From Bryobacterales bacterium (lineage in GTDB: Bacteria > Acidobacteriota > Terriglobia > Bryobacterales > UBA6623): a DNA stretch of 64,000 nt. The notes under the pieces were generated by a model, which saw nothing but the letters and a program-made list of their open reading frames with translations, searched no databases and was not told the DNA's origin. The stretch covers positions 62,001 to 126,000 of the forward strand of contig JAPOOG010000129.1 of assembly GCA_026713545.1 (NCBI GenBank), written 5' to 3'. Made by a program: the position numbers and the translations under genes. Below, piece by piece: positions 1-7,453 of this stretch. How positions within the stretch are numbered: the first letter of the stretch is position 1; each line of letters opens with the position of its first letter.

Positions 1-366
1 AATCTCGCTTGGGCCACGCTGGCGGCCGTCATCGGCTGTATCTTCCTGTTGAAGACGGTGGAAACCTCGGGAACCATCGCCGGCGCGCTGCTGCTCGGTA
101 CGTCGATTGGGTTGATTTACCCTTTGACGCTGGACCTGGTCGGAAGCCGCTACCGGTACTACCACCCCGAACTTCTCAACGGCTTCCTTTCGCTATCACT
201 CATGGCAGGGATGTTGGCGCCATGGCTGATCGCGCAGTTGGCTGAGCCTCTGGGAATCGAAATCATCATCTGGCTGACACTGGGAAACTCCCTTCTGGTC
301 TACGTATTATTGGCCGCCGTCTTTGTGGAATCTCGTTTCACGGCGCACCCGCAACGACCAGCGTAA
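1..366 (+). CDS. C-terminal part of a multi-pass membrane transporter (MFS-like), truncated by the window edge
   Basis: The reading frame is open from base 1 to a TAA at 364-366, so only the last 121 residues are visible. About four hydrophobic segments alternate with short polar loops, and small residues are frequent in the helices (for example GALLLGTSIGLIYP). This fits the last third of a 12-helix major facilitator permease. No substrate-specific motif can be read, so the family call is an inference and the substrate is unknown. Only 11 bases separate it from the next gene on the same strand, which suggests cotranscription with the HtrA-like gene and the antiporter that follow. Confidence 0.6.
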   Translation, partial: NLAWATLAAVIGCIFLLKTVETSGTIAGALLLGTSIGLIYPLTLDLVGSRYRYYHPELLNGFLSLSLMAGMLAPWLIAQLAEPLGIEIIIWLTLGNSLLVYVLLAAVFVESRFTAHPQRPA

Positions 367-377
367 CCCGTCTCATC

Positions 378-1655
378 ATGGAAACCCGCAGCCCCGCCTA
401 CGTCGCTGTTCTGGCCGTCATCGCCGGTTCGATTCTCATGGTGGGATCGCTCATGAAACCTGCCGAATTGGAGCCTGAACCCGCCGTACTACCCACGCAG
501 GCCGACAGCGCCCGGCTGCAGCGTATAGCTCAGCGACGCTCGCTCGAGGACATGGCGGAGTACTTTGCGGAAACGGCTTCGAATGCCGCAGAGCATCTGG
601 TCCATCTGGAACACGTCGGACAAACAGGGATTGTGTGGGACGACGAGGGAACGGTCATTACGTCGAATACGGCGGACCCTTTGCCTTCTGCATTGCAAGT
701 TCGCGGGATGCGGGGAACGACTTACCAAGTGGCCGCTCCGCCGGTGCCACCTGAATCGCCCGCTGTGACATTACTCGCTTCCGAAGATCTCAACATGGAC
801 TCGGTGGTGCACATCCCGGCGATGTTGATGGACCGCGGTAAATGGCTCGTGCTCGCCTGGTTGAACAGCTCACTGGAGAGCGCCTTCGCTCCAGTGCTTT
901 ATCTCGGATTTCGGTCGATTCAATGTGGCGGTCGCCCTGCCCGGGAGGTGTCGTTGAGCATGATGCCGGAGAGCGAAATGGCCGGAGCCGGCCTGTTCGA
1001 TCTGGGTGGCCGTCTGATCGGTGTCGTCGCGTTATGCGACGACCGATACGTTGCTCTGCTGCCGGAGTCCGTCGATGAGACGTTGGTATGGAACCGCGGT
1101 TTTCCCGGCCGCCTGCTTGCGCGGTACGGACTGCGTGTCGCAAGCCTTACGGATAGAGAGAAACAGTATTTCGGCGGTGATGAAGAAGTGCTTATCCGGG
1201 AGCTATGGCGCGGTTTCCCGGCGGAGACGTCCGGTTTGCTGCCGGGAGACCTGATCGTCTCGTTCGATGGTCGTCCGGTTACCAGACCGGACGATTTACA
1301 ACCGCTTGTCCTGCCGGTGGCCCGGCAACTGCTGGAACTGGTGGTCCGGCGCGGCAGGCGTCGCGTTACCTTCGTGCTCCCGGCGCAGGCGAATCCGGAT
1401 ACCTCGATGGCAACGTCACCCCAATCGGGATTGATCTTTGCAGACGAGGCTAATGGCTTCGTTGTTCAGAGCGTGCTTGAAGGCAGTGCGGCAGCAACAG
1501 CCGGAATTCGAGCCGGGGACCGATTGCTCACTGTGGACGGCTCACCCGTGCGCACTGCGGCGGAGGCGCGCCGCATCCTTTCGTCTGCAAAGAGTAACGG
1601 ACGGTTCGTGGTTGTAGAACGGGACAGAAAGCGGTGGGGAGCGCTACTGGACTAG
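378..1655 (+). CDS. Membrane-anchored HtrA/DegP-like protein with two PDZ domains and a degenerate, probably inactive protease domain
   Basis: The 425-residue protein starts with a hydrophobic anchor (residues 8-26), continues as a trypsin-like fold (about 75-225) and ends in two PDZ domains (about 255-330 and 345-420, each with a GLLPGD or GIRAGD type loop). Aligned by eye to HtrA, the His of the TNNHV motif is Thr98 (ITSNTAD) and the Ser of GNSGG is Ala202 (EMAGAGLFD), so two of three catalytic residues are missing. HtrA members are periplasmic proteases or chaperones; this copy could only act as a binding or scaffold protein. Its TAG is followed directly by the ATG of the antiporter gene, so the two are probably translated together. 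Confidence 0.85.
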   Translation: METRSPAYVAVLAVIAGSILMVGSLMKPAELEPEPAVLPTQADSARLQRIAQRRSLEDMAEYFAETASNAAEHLVHLEHVGQTGIVWDDEGTVITSNTADPLPSALQVRGMRGTTYQVAAPPVPPESPAVTLLASEDLNMDSVVHIPAMLMDRGKWLVLAWLNSSLESAFAPVLYLGFRSIQCGGRPAREVSLSMMPESEMAGAGLFDLGGRLIGVVALCDDRYVALLPESVDETLVWNRGFPGRLLARYGLRVASLTDREKQYFGGDEEVLIRELWRGFPAETSGLLPGDLIVSFDGRPVTRPDDLQPLVLPVARQLLELVVRRGRRRVTFVLPAQANPDTSMATSPQSGLIFADEANGFVVQSVLEGSAAATAGIRAGDRLLTVDGSPVRTAAEARRILSSAKSNGRFVVVERDRKRWGALLD

Positions 1656-2867
1656 ATGAATGAGCTTTCCTCACTCGGACTGATTCTTCTGCTGGCTCTG
1701 CTGGCTGGGCATCTTGTCCAATTCCTGCGGATCCCTGAGGTCACCGGGTATCTGCTCGCCGGTGTCGCATTGGGACCATCGGTGCTGGGTTGGGTCAGCC
1801 ACGAAAATCTGCAAGCCCTGAATGTCCTCAGCGAAGTGGCTTTGGGACTCATTCTTTTTTCCGTCGGGTCGGTCTTCCACTATGCCCGGTTCGTTCGATA
1901 CGGTCACCGGATCTTTTACCTGACGGTTGTCGAGTCATTGGCAGCGGCCTTGCTGGTTGCGTTGGGCACCGTGATCGCCGGTCACTCGTGGCAGGTTGCG
2001 GGGCTGTTGGGAGCCATTGCGATCGCGACCGCTCCGGCCTCGACGCTCATGGTATTGCGGGAATGCAACAGCAAGGGCCCTCTCAGCGATACGCTCCTAG
2101 GCATCATCGCGGTCAACAACATCCTGTGTCTGGCAGCCTATAGTCTGGTGGCGGCCTGCATCGATCTGGCAGCGGGATGGGGCAATTCCGGGGCGTTAAT
2201 AGACACCTTTTATGGATCCATCTATCCGCTCATCTGGCAGTTGATCGGCTCCGTGGCTCTCGGGTTTCTTGTGGGACTGTTGTTGGCCGGCTGGGCCACG
2301 AAGGTCAACGAACAGGGCGAGATGTTGATGCTGCTGGCCGGAAGCGTCCTGCTGTGCGTGGGTGTCGCCCGTATCCTGGAGCTTTCTGCCTTGATTGCTT
2401 CTCTCGCGGTGGGAGGCACCATGGTGAATCTGTCGGCGCGCAGCCGGGGGCTGTTCCACACGCTCTCCCGGACGGATCCGCCTTTCTACGCAATCTTTTT
2501 TGTCATTGCCGGCGCCGACCTCGACGTTTCTCTCGTACCTTCGATGGGGATTTTGGGGGCCTATTACCTGGTGGCCCGGGCGGCCGGCAAGTTTTGGGGC
2601 GCTCGCTTTGCGGCTCGTCGGCTGGGACTCGAGGACGTCGTCCAAAGGCTGCTGGGCTTTGGCCTGATGGCGCAGGCCGGCTTGGCAGTGGGCTTGGTGT
2701 TGGTGATCGATCGACGCTTTCCTGACCACGCGGAGATCGTCTCTACGGTGGTGCTGTCTGCGGTCGTGATCTATGAGATGTTCGGGCCGATCAGCACCCG
2801 ATTCGCAGTGATGCGGAGCGGCGAGGCGCGCCCTGATCAACCCGAGCCGGCAAGCCTGATTGACTAG
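1656..2867 (+). CDS. Cation:proton antiporter of the CPA2/Kef-like family, short form without a regulatory domain
   Basis: The 403-residue protein is hydrophobic throughout with about 11-12 predicted membrane helices and matches the Na+/H+ exchanger fold (IPEVTGYLLAGVALGPSVLG near the N-terminus; TAPASTLMVLRE in the central helix). It stops after the membrane domain, without the TrkA-N/RCK domain of KefB/KefC. At the ion-binding helix it has Asn154-Asn155 (AVNNILCL), where many relatives have Asp-Asp or Asn-Asp. Loss of the acidic residue would change ion coupling, which is an inference. The start codon abuts the upstream stop. Exact substrate (Na+, K+ or other) cannot be read from the sequence. 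Confidence 0.85.
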   Translation: MNELSSLGLILLLALLAGHLVQFLRIPEVTGYLLAGVALGPSVLGWVSHENLQALNVLSEVALGLILFSVGSVFHYARFVRYGHRIFYLTVVESLAAALLVALGTVIAGHSWQVAGLLGAIAIATAPASTLMVLRECNSKGPLSDTLLGIIAVNNILCLAAYSLVAACIDLAAGWGNSGALIDTFYGSIYPLIWQLIGSVALGFLVGLLLAGWATKVNEQGEMLMLLAGSVLLCVGVARILELSALIASLAVGGTMVNLSARSRGLFHTLSRTDPPFYAIFFVIAGADLDVSLVPSMGILGAYYLVARAAGKFWGARFAARRLGLEDVVQRLLGFGLMAQAGLAVGLVLVIDRRFPDHAEIVSTVVLSAVVIYEMFGPISTRFAVMRSGEARPDQPEPASLID

Positions 2868-3285
2868 GGCCTGTAAACACTCATCAACCTGAAGAGTCTA
2901 TACTTTGCGGATCGAGCTCGCCTCGGCCCCTGCGAGAGCATGGAGCCCCCTCGACTCAACGCCATCCTGGAAATGGACTTCGATGGAATCAACACTGCGA
3001 TCAACTACCAAGACGATTTCACGAGCGGCTTATCGGTGCGGCGCCATACTGTCCGAAGCTGCGGCTGGGGAAACAATTCCATCACCGTGTCTTCCCGGTC
3101 AACGAAAGCCATCCTGTTCCTGAATTGTGAAGTGGTACAACTCTTGGAGCGGGTCAAACTGAAACCACAGGACAAACAGAATCGCATCACGAATCCCTGC
3201 GTTTCTTGTGACGCGGTCAAGCTCAGTTACCGACTAGGCGCCAAGTCAGGTAGGCTAAGCTCCACCGCGGGAAGAGGATTTCGAA
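2868..3285. other. Intergenic region, 418 bp, no convincing gene
   Basis: Two overlapping plus-strand frames of 72 and 119 codons and one minus-strand frame of 71 codons are open here, but none has a clear ribosome binding site or recognisable motif, and the longer one runs past the start of the next gene. The region probably carries the promoter of the gene at 3286. Just before that start, GGGAAGAGG lies a few bases upstream and serves as a plausible ribosome binding site. Confidence 0.4.
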
Positions 3286-4650
3286 ATGAGAAACGATAAG
3301 CTGCTTTCAGAAGAACGACTTGGGTGGAAGGCCTCCGAGGTTACACGGCGCGCTTTGATGGCGGGGGCGGCAGGTGTCACGGGGCTTACTTGCCTGAGCG
3401 ACATATCCCTGGCTTATTGCCAAGCGGCGGCGGGGACGAAACGCAGCGGGTCGCCGAAGGCCGACCGTCCGCGCAGCCGGATGAAGATCAGCTCGGTGAA
3501 AGTGACGCGCGTGGCGTCGCCAGACCGGCCGATCATGAACTCCACCACGGCTCACGCCACCCACTTTGTCCGGACCATTACCGAGATCGAAACGTCCGAC
3601 GGACACCGCGGTATCTCCGAGGTCGGTCGCCGCCATGCTGAGAACATCGAGGCCGCCCGCCCCCTTCTTCTGGGCCGCGATCCGTTCGAGCTTGAGTATT
3701 TCCGCCGGAATATCGAAGACTACGAGGCCTTTGCGGCTGTTGAGATCGCCTGCCTCGATCTGATCGGGCGCGCTCTGAATCACCGCGTCTGCGACTTGAT
3801 CGGCGGCGCCTACCGCGAGGCTGCGCCTTATTCAGCGTACGTCTTCTTCATTCTGCCAACCGAGGACGAAGCAGGTATGATCACGTCCGAAGCGGGCGCG
3901 CAGCAATTCGTTGACTTCAACAAGAACGAAGGGTTTCGGTCGTGCAAGTTCAAAGGCGGCGTCCTGACGCCGGATGAGGAGATCGAGGCGCTCCGCATCA
4001 TGCGCCGGCAAGTGCCCGACGCCAAACTCCGCATTGATCCCAACGCAGCCTGGAGCATTCTAACCTCCAAGCGCGTAGCCAAAGAGGTTGAGCCTCTCGG
4101 CATGGAATATCTCGAGGATCCCACGCGAGGGCAGGAAGGTATGGCCGAGGTGCGAAGGCACACCTCCATTCCGCTCGGAACCAACATGTGCGTCACGCGT
4201 CCCGAGCATATCGGGCCGGCCTACCGCAAAGGCGCGGTCGACCTCGTGCTGCTGGACGTGCACCACATGGGCGGCTTGAACAATGCTCGCTATTGGGCTT
4301 CCACCTGCGAAGCGCTCGGCTGGGGTTGCTCGGGCCATAGCAACAACCACCTCGGTATCTCGATGGCGACGCTCACGCACATGAACTGTGCAATCTCGCA
4401 TATCACCTACGACGCCGATACACACTATCCGTGGACCGCTCCCGACCAGGACATCATCCGGGGCGGCAAGCTCCCCTTCCACGACGGCAAGGTGGCGCTG
4501 CCCGAAGCTCCCGGACTGGGTGTTGAGATCGACCGCGATCAGATGGCCAAGCTGGAAGAGAACATGCCCCGCGTTCAGTCTCGGGACGCGCTGGTTGACC
4601 GCTGGAATCCCAACTACCGGCGCAAGCAAGGCCAATGGTTCCGGTTCTGA
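3286..4650 (+). CDS. Tat-exported enolase-superfamily enzyme, glucarate-dehydratase-like
   Basis: The N-terminus carries a twin-arginine signal (TRRALMAGAAG, residues 20-30), so the 454-residue enzyme is probably exported folded. The rest matches the glucarate dehydratase branch of the enolase superfamily: KxK motif Lys221/Lys223 (CKFKGG), metal ligands Asp251 (RIDPNAAW), Glu277 (EYLEDP) and Asn300 (TNMCV), and His351 in GHSNNHLGIS. An Asn as third metal ligand is characteristic of glucarate dehydratase rather than mandelate racemase. The known reaction is dehydration of D-glucarate to 5-keto-4-deoxyglucarate; the true substrate of this exported form is not proven. No uptake or catabolic partner genes lie next to it. 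Confidence 0.85.
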   Translation: MRNDKLLSEERLGWKASEVTRRALMAGAAGVTGLTCLSDISLAYCQAAAGTKRSGSPKADRPRSRMKISSVKVTRVASPDRPIMNSTTAHATHFVRTITEIETSDGHRGISEVGRRHAENIEAARPLLLGRDPFELEYFRRNIEDYEAFAAVEIACLDLIGRALNHRVCDLIGGAYREAAPYSAYVFFILPTEDEAGMITSEAGAQQFVDFNKNEGFRSCKFKGGVLTPDEEIEALRIMRRQVPDAKLRIDPNAAWSILTSKRVAKEVEPLGMEYLEDPTRGQEGMAEVRRHTSIPLGTNMCVTRPEHIGPAYRKGAVDLVLLDVHHMGGLNNARYWASTCEALGWGCSGHSNNHLGISMATLTHMNCAISHITYDADTHYPWTAPDQDIIRGGKLPFHDGKVALPEAPGLGVEIDRDQMAKLEENMPRVQSRDALVDRWNPNYRRKQGQWFRF

Positions 4651-4668
4651 GCGGGTCGTACAGAAGTA

Positions 4669-4878
4669 ATGGAGCGGAGACAACCTGTTCAGGTTCCTCA
4701 GATGGCAGCCCAGGGTCGCAAGCGCCCACGCGTTACCGAACCCGTTGCTGCCGTCGTCGAGGGCGAGTCAGTGGGGGACGTGCTGCTCTATCACGGGCGC
4801 TCGTATCGGATCGTCGAGGTGTACGATAGGGGGGTGTTCGGCAAGGCCCTGGGCGTCTACGAACCGGGCACGGCGTGA
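4669..4878 (+). CDS. Small hypothetical protein, 69 residues
   Basis: It starts 18 bases after the dehydratase gene on the same strand and could share its transcript. The N-terminal 20 residues are basic; the C-terminal half (VGDVLLYHGRSYRIVEVYDRG) is predicted to form beta strands, like small Tudor/SH3-type barrels, but I do not recognise a family. No strong ribosome binding site precedes the ATG. It may be a real small gene or a chance frame. Confidence 0.4.
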   Translation: MERRQPVQVPQMAAQGRKRPRVTEPVAAVVEGESVGDVLLYHGRSYRIVEVYDRGVFGKALGVYEPGTA

Positions 4879-4917
4879 GGGCGTGGCGGCCCCGGTGACG
4901 TCTGTATTGATGTTGGG

Positions 4918-4963
4918 GAAGTAGAGCCGCGCATTCCGGCTGCTTCGGAAACTGCTCTACTTC
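4918..4963. terminator. Inverted repeat between convergent small genes
   Basis: GAAGTAGAG (4918-4926) and CTCTACTTC (4955-4963) are perfect 9-base complements with a 28-base interior that also contains CCG/CGG pairs. The hairpin lies between two convergent small genes and overlaps the stop codon of the minus-strand one. There is no U-run, so terminator function is only suggested by position. Confidence 0.4.
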
Positions 4964-5174
4964 ACTGACGGTCTACCCTCTTGTATGGCCCCGGGAATCC
5001 TTTAGTCTCGAGATAATCCTCCATCTTCGTGTACGCTTTGTCGCGGGTAGGGCCCAGCGTGATTTCCGGATGGTGTTCCCCGTCGAAGTAAACTTCTGTG
5101 CTGTACCGATGCGGACGCGGGAACAAGTCAACATGCACAGTTTTTCTGATGATGTTCATTTCCCCTGTTCCCAC
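4962..5174 (-). CDS. Small hypothetical protein, 70 residues
   Basis: A GTG start at 5174 has AGGA four bases upstream; an ATG at 5159 is an alternative (65 residues). The product is polar and slightly basic (VHVDLFPRPHRYSTEVYFDG, ending in a Lys/Arg-rich tail) and has no membrane segment or signal peptide. I do not recognise the family. Codon use looks like that of real genes. It converges with the small gene at 4669-4878, and its stop lies in the 4918-4963 hairpin. Confidence 0.45.
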   Translation of the reverse strand: MGTGEMNIIRKTVHVDLFPRPHRYSTEVYFDGEHHPEITLGPTRDKAYTKMEDYLETKGFPGPYKRVDRQ

Positions 5175-5267
5175 TTTGTCCTAGACTCCGAAGTGATGCC
5201 GAAAGTGGTAACAACGTGCCGCTTAGTCTTCTAAGCGCTTGACATAAAAAGACTTACGAATAATAGG

Positions 5268-5343
<76 letters not shown>

Positions 5344-5448
5344 GTAGCGCGGCGGGACGATGGTTTTTTTATGCTCGCAGACGGATATAGGCTTGTCAAA
5401 CCAGGCGCCGGGGCGCCATCGGGCTGACGGATGTGTAGCGATGAGTGT

Positions 5449-5518
5449 GGCTTACCTGCCTGAGCTGGCTGTTGTGAGAAGGTCGGTTGCCGCTTACTGC
5501 CGTTACAAAGGCAGGCTA
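5449..5518. repeat. Short inverted element with the TRRCCTG edge motif at the end of the hydantoinase operon
   Basis: TACCTGCC and GGCAGGCTA face each other across about 50 bases that also hold GTTGTGAGAAGG, resembling the inner edge of module A. The right end supplies the stop codon (TAG) of the 65-residue zinc-type protein. It may be a decayed copy of the module A termini and could form a 3'-end hairpin for the operon. Confidence 0.4.
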
Positions 5519-5713
5519 GGCCGTCTCGTTCTCACCGCCCTCGACAAGCCGGTGCTCGAGGTAGAGCCTCTCGCAGTCGGGCTTGCAGAAGATGAGAACC
5601 TCTCCCCGAACCTCGGCTTCCCAATAGCCGCTGGGGATCACTAGGCCGCAGCAGGCACAGTAGGTCATCGACTGGTCGTACCACGCCGCGTTCTTATCGA
5701 TCCAGTGCCCCAT
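5516..5713 (-). CDS. 65-residue four-cysteine (zinc-ribbon-like) protein at the end of the hydantoinase operon
   Basis: The protein has CxxC (Cys19 and Cys22 in YCACCG) and CxxxC (Cys43 and Cys47 in CKPDC), spaced as in small zinc ribbons. It begins 22 bases after the hydantoinase B stop, in the same direction, so it is most likely the third gene of that operon. Related ATP-dependent carboxylases (acetone or acetophenone carboxylase) carry small zinc-containing extra subunits; a similar accessory role is an inference. Its stop codon coincides with a CAGGCTA repeat edge. Confidence 0.65.
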   Translation of the reverse strand: MGHWIDKNAAWYDQSMTYCACCGLVIPSGYWEAEVRGEVLIFCKPDCERLYLEHRLVEGGENETA

Positions 5714-5735
5714 GCTTCTCCGAAAAGCTATTCCT

Positions 5736-7436
5736 TCACCGTTCGTATCCGTAGGATGTACGGGCCGCAGCGGCTGAGATCAGCCCCTGGCGGACATCAT
5801 CTTCGATCTGTTCGGCCGTGCGCTCGCTTGGAGAGCCATAGCCGCCCCCGCCCGGCGACAGGATGGCGACCTCATCATCTTCTTTCAGGACGATCCGCGT
5901 GAACTTCGTCGCGGACACGGTCCCATACACCTCCGAGAAAGTACGGAACCTGCTGTCGCCTTTCTTCTTGACCAGCAACCCGCCTGCCGCTCCGTGTCCC
6001 GCCCCGAAGAGTCCCCACGGATAAGTGCGGGTCCGGTCGAGCAGCGCGCTGACGGTGATCTCAGGACCCACGACCCGCAGAACCCGCTTGCTGCCGAGCC
6101 CCCCGCGGAACTTGCCGTCTCCACCCGAGTCGGTCCGCAGGCTGTACTCCAGTGTCAAGAAGGGGTACTTCGTCTCCAAGACTTCCGCCGGCGTGTTGCG
6201 GCAATTTCCGTTCACTGGACACATCACCGAGTTGCCGTCGTGAAGGGCCGTGGCGCCCCAGCCGCCGCCGTCAAAGTGATAGTTCGTATAGTATTCGCCC
6301 GTTTCCGGGTGCGCTCCGCCAAACAGGAAGTTGCACGCCGTGCCGGCTTCGGCTGCCGCCGCCCTTTCGGGAACCGCTTGGCTGAGCGCCGCCATGACGA
6401 CGTTTTGCAGATGCGGGTGTGTTTCGGTATTCCCCCCAACCGAGGGGCCCGGGTGCCGAACGTTCACCACGGTGCCGGGATTCGTGATCAGGCGAATCGG
6501 CCGATAACACCCGGAGTTCACGGGGATGTCTTTGTTGGTCACATGAAGCACGGCGCTGTAGGTCGCCGCCGCCGTGACGACGAAAGTTGCGTTGACGGGG
6601 CCCGAGGCCTGCGCATCGGAATCCGTCCAGTCCGCAATGATCTCGTCATCCTTGACAATTAGTTTCAGCCGCATCCAGACGGGCTGGTCCGTGACGCCGT
6701 CGTCCTCCATGCAATCCTGGAAGCGATACACGCCGTTGGGGATTTCCTGGATTTCCGACCGCATCCATCGCTCCGAGTAGTCCAGCAACTGGTCTCCGGC
6801 CGCCGCGAACAGTTCCGCGCCGTAGCGCTCAAGCAATTCATGCATCCGCGTTTCCGCGATGTTGAGTGAGCCGATCATGGCGTGCAGGTCGCCCCAACTG
6901 GTCTTCGGCGTACGGTGATTCGTCAGGATGATTCTCCAGACATCCTTGACATACTCACCGCGCTGCATGATCTTGACAGGCGGCAGTCGCAGCCCTTCCT
7001 GGTAGACCTCGGTCGCGTCAGAGGCGAAAGACCCCGGCGCCATTCCGCCGATCTCGCCGATGTGGGCGATGTTGCCGACAAAACATTGCAGTTCGCCTCC
7101 GTGGAACACCGGCTTGAGAACCATGTGCTCGGGCATGTGGCACTGGCCGCGGTAGGGGTCATTGTGGATGACGACATCGCCGGGCTCGAAGGAATCGAGA
7201 CCCAACTCTTCGATCGTCCATTTGACGGCGTATTGTGCCGATCCGAGCATCGTGGGACAGAACTCGGCCTGTCCGATCATCTCCGCTCGCGTGTTGAAGA
7301 TGACGCACGAAAAATCAAGCCCTTCGTTGAAGATCGGTGAGTAGCTTGTGCGCATCATCGCCGTGCCCATTTCGCGGCAGGCGTTGATGAGTGCGTTGTT
7401 GATGACGCTCAGCGTAACGCTGTCGATATTCTCCAT
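5736..7436 (-). CDS. hyuB: Hydantoinase B / oxoprolinase-type beta subunit
   Basis: The start is the ATG at 7434-7436 (MENIDSVTLSVINNALINAC), which has GGGGAGGACAG upstream; a longer frame exists but lacks a binding site. The 566-residue product matches the HyuB family: an N-terminal block around SYSPIFNEGLDFSC, HNDPYRGQCHMPEH, and a glycine-rich C-terminus ending in LSPGGGGYGSP. The family forms an ATP-dependent amidohydrolase or carboxylase with HyuA, acting on hydantoins, 5-oxoproline, lactams or ketones. Substrate cannot be fixed from sequence. It lies 17 bases after hyuA and before the small four-cysteine gene. Cytoplasmic, no signal. Confidence 0.93.
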   Translation of the reverse strand: MENIDSVTLSVINNALINACREMGTAMMRTSYSPIFNEGLDFSCVIFNTRAEMIGQAEFCPTMLGSAQYAVKWTIEELGLDSFEPGDVVIHNDPYRGQCHMPEHMVLKPVFHGGELQCFVGNIAHIGEIGGMAPGSFASDATEVYQEGLRLPPVKIMQRGEYVKDVWRIILTNHRTPKTSWGDLHAMIGSLNIAETRMHELLERYGAELFAAAGDQLLDYSERWMRSEIQEIPNGVYRFQDCMEDDGVTDQPVWMRLKLIVKDDEIIADWTDSDAQASGPVNATFVVTAAATYSAVLHVTNKDIPVNSGCYRPIRLITNPGTVVNVRHPGPSVGGNTETHPHLQNVVMAALSQAVPERAAAAEAGTACNFLFGGAHPETGEYYTNYHFDGGGWGATALHDGNSVMCPVNGNCRNTPAEVLETKYPFLTLEYSLRTDSGGDGKFRGGLGSKRVLRVVGPEITVSALLDRTRTYPWGLFGAGHGAAGGLLVKKKGDSRFRTFSEVYGTVSATKFTRIVLKEDDEVAILSPGGGGYGSPSERTAEQIEDDVRQGLISAAAARTSYGYER

Positions 7437-7453
7437 AGACTGTCCTCCCCAAG

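Noticed and set aside
2940-3299. 119-codon frame before the glucarate-type gene
   Set aside because: No binding site or motif, and it overlaps the start of a well-supported gene in another frame.
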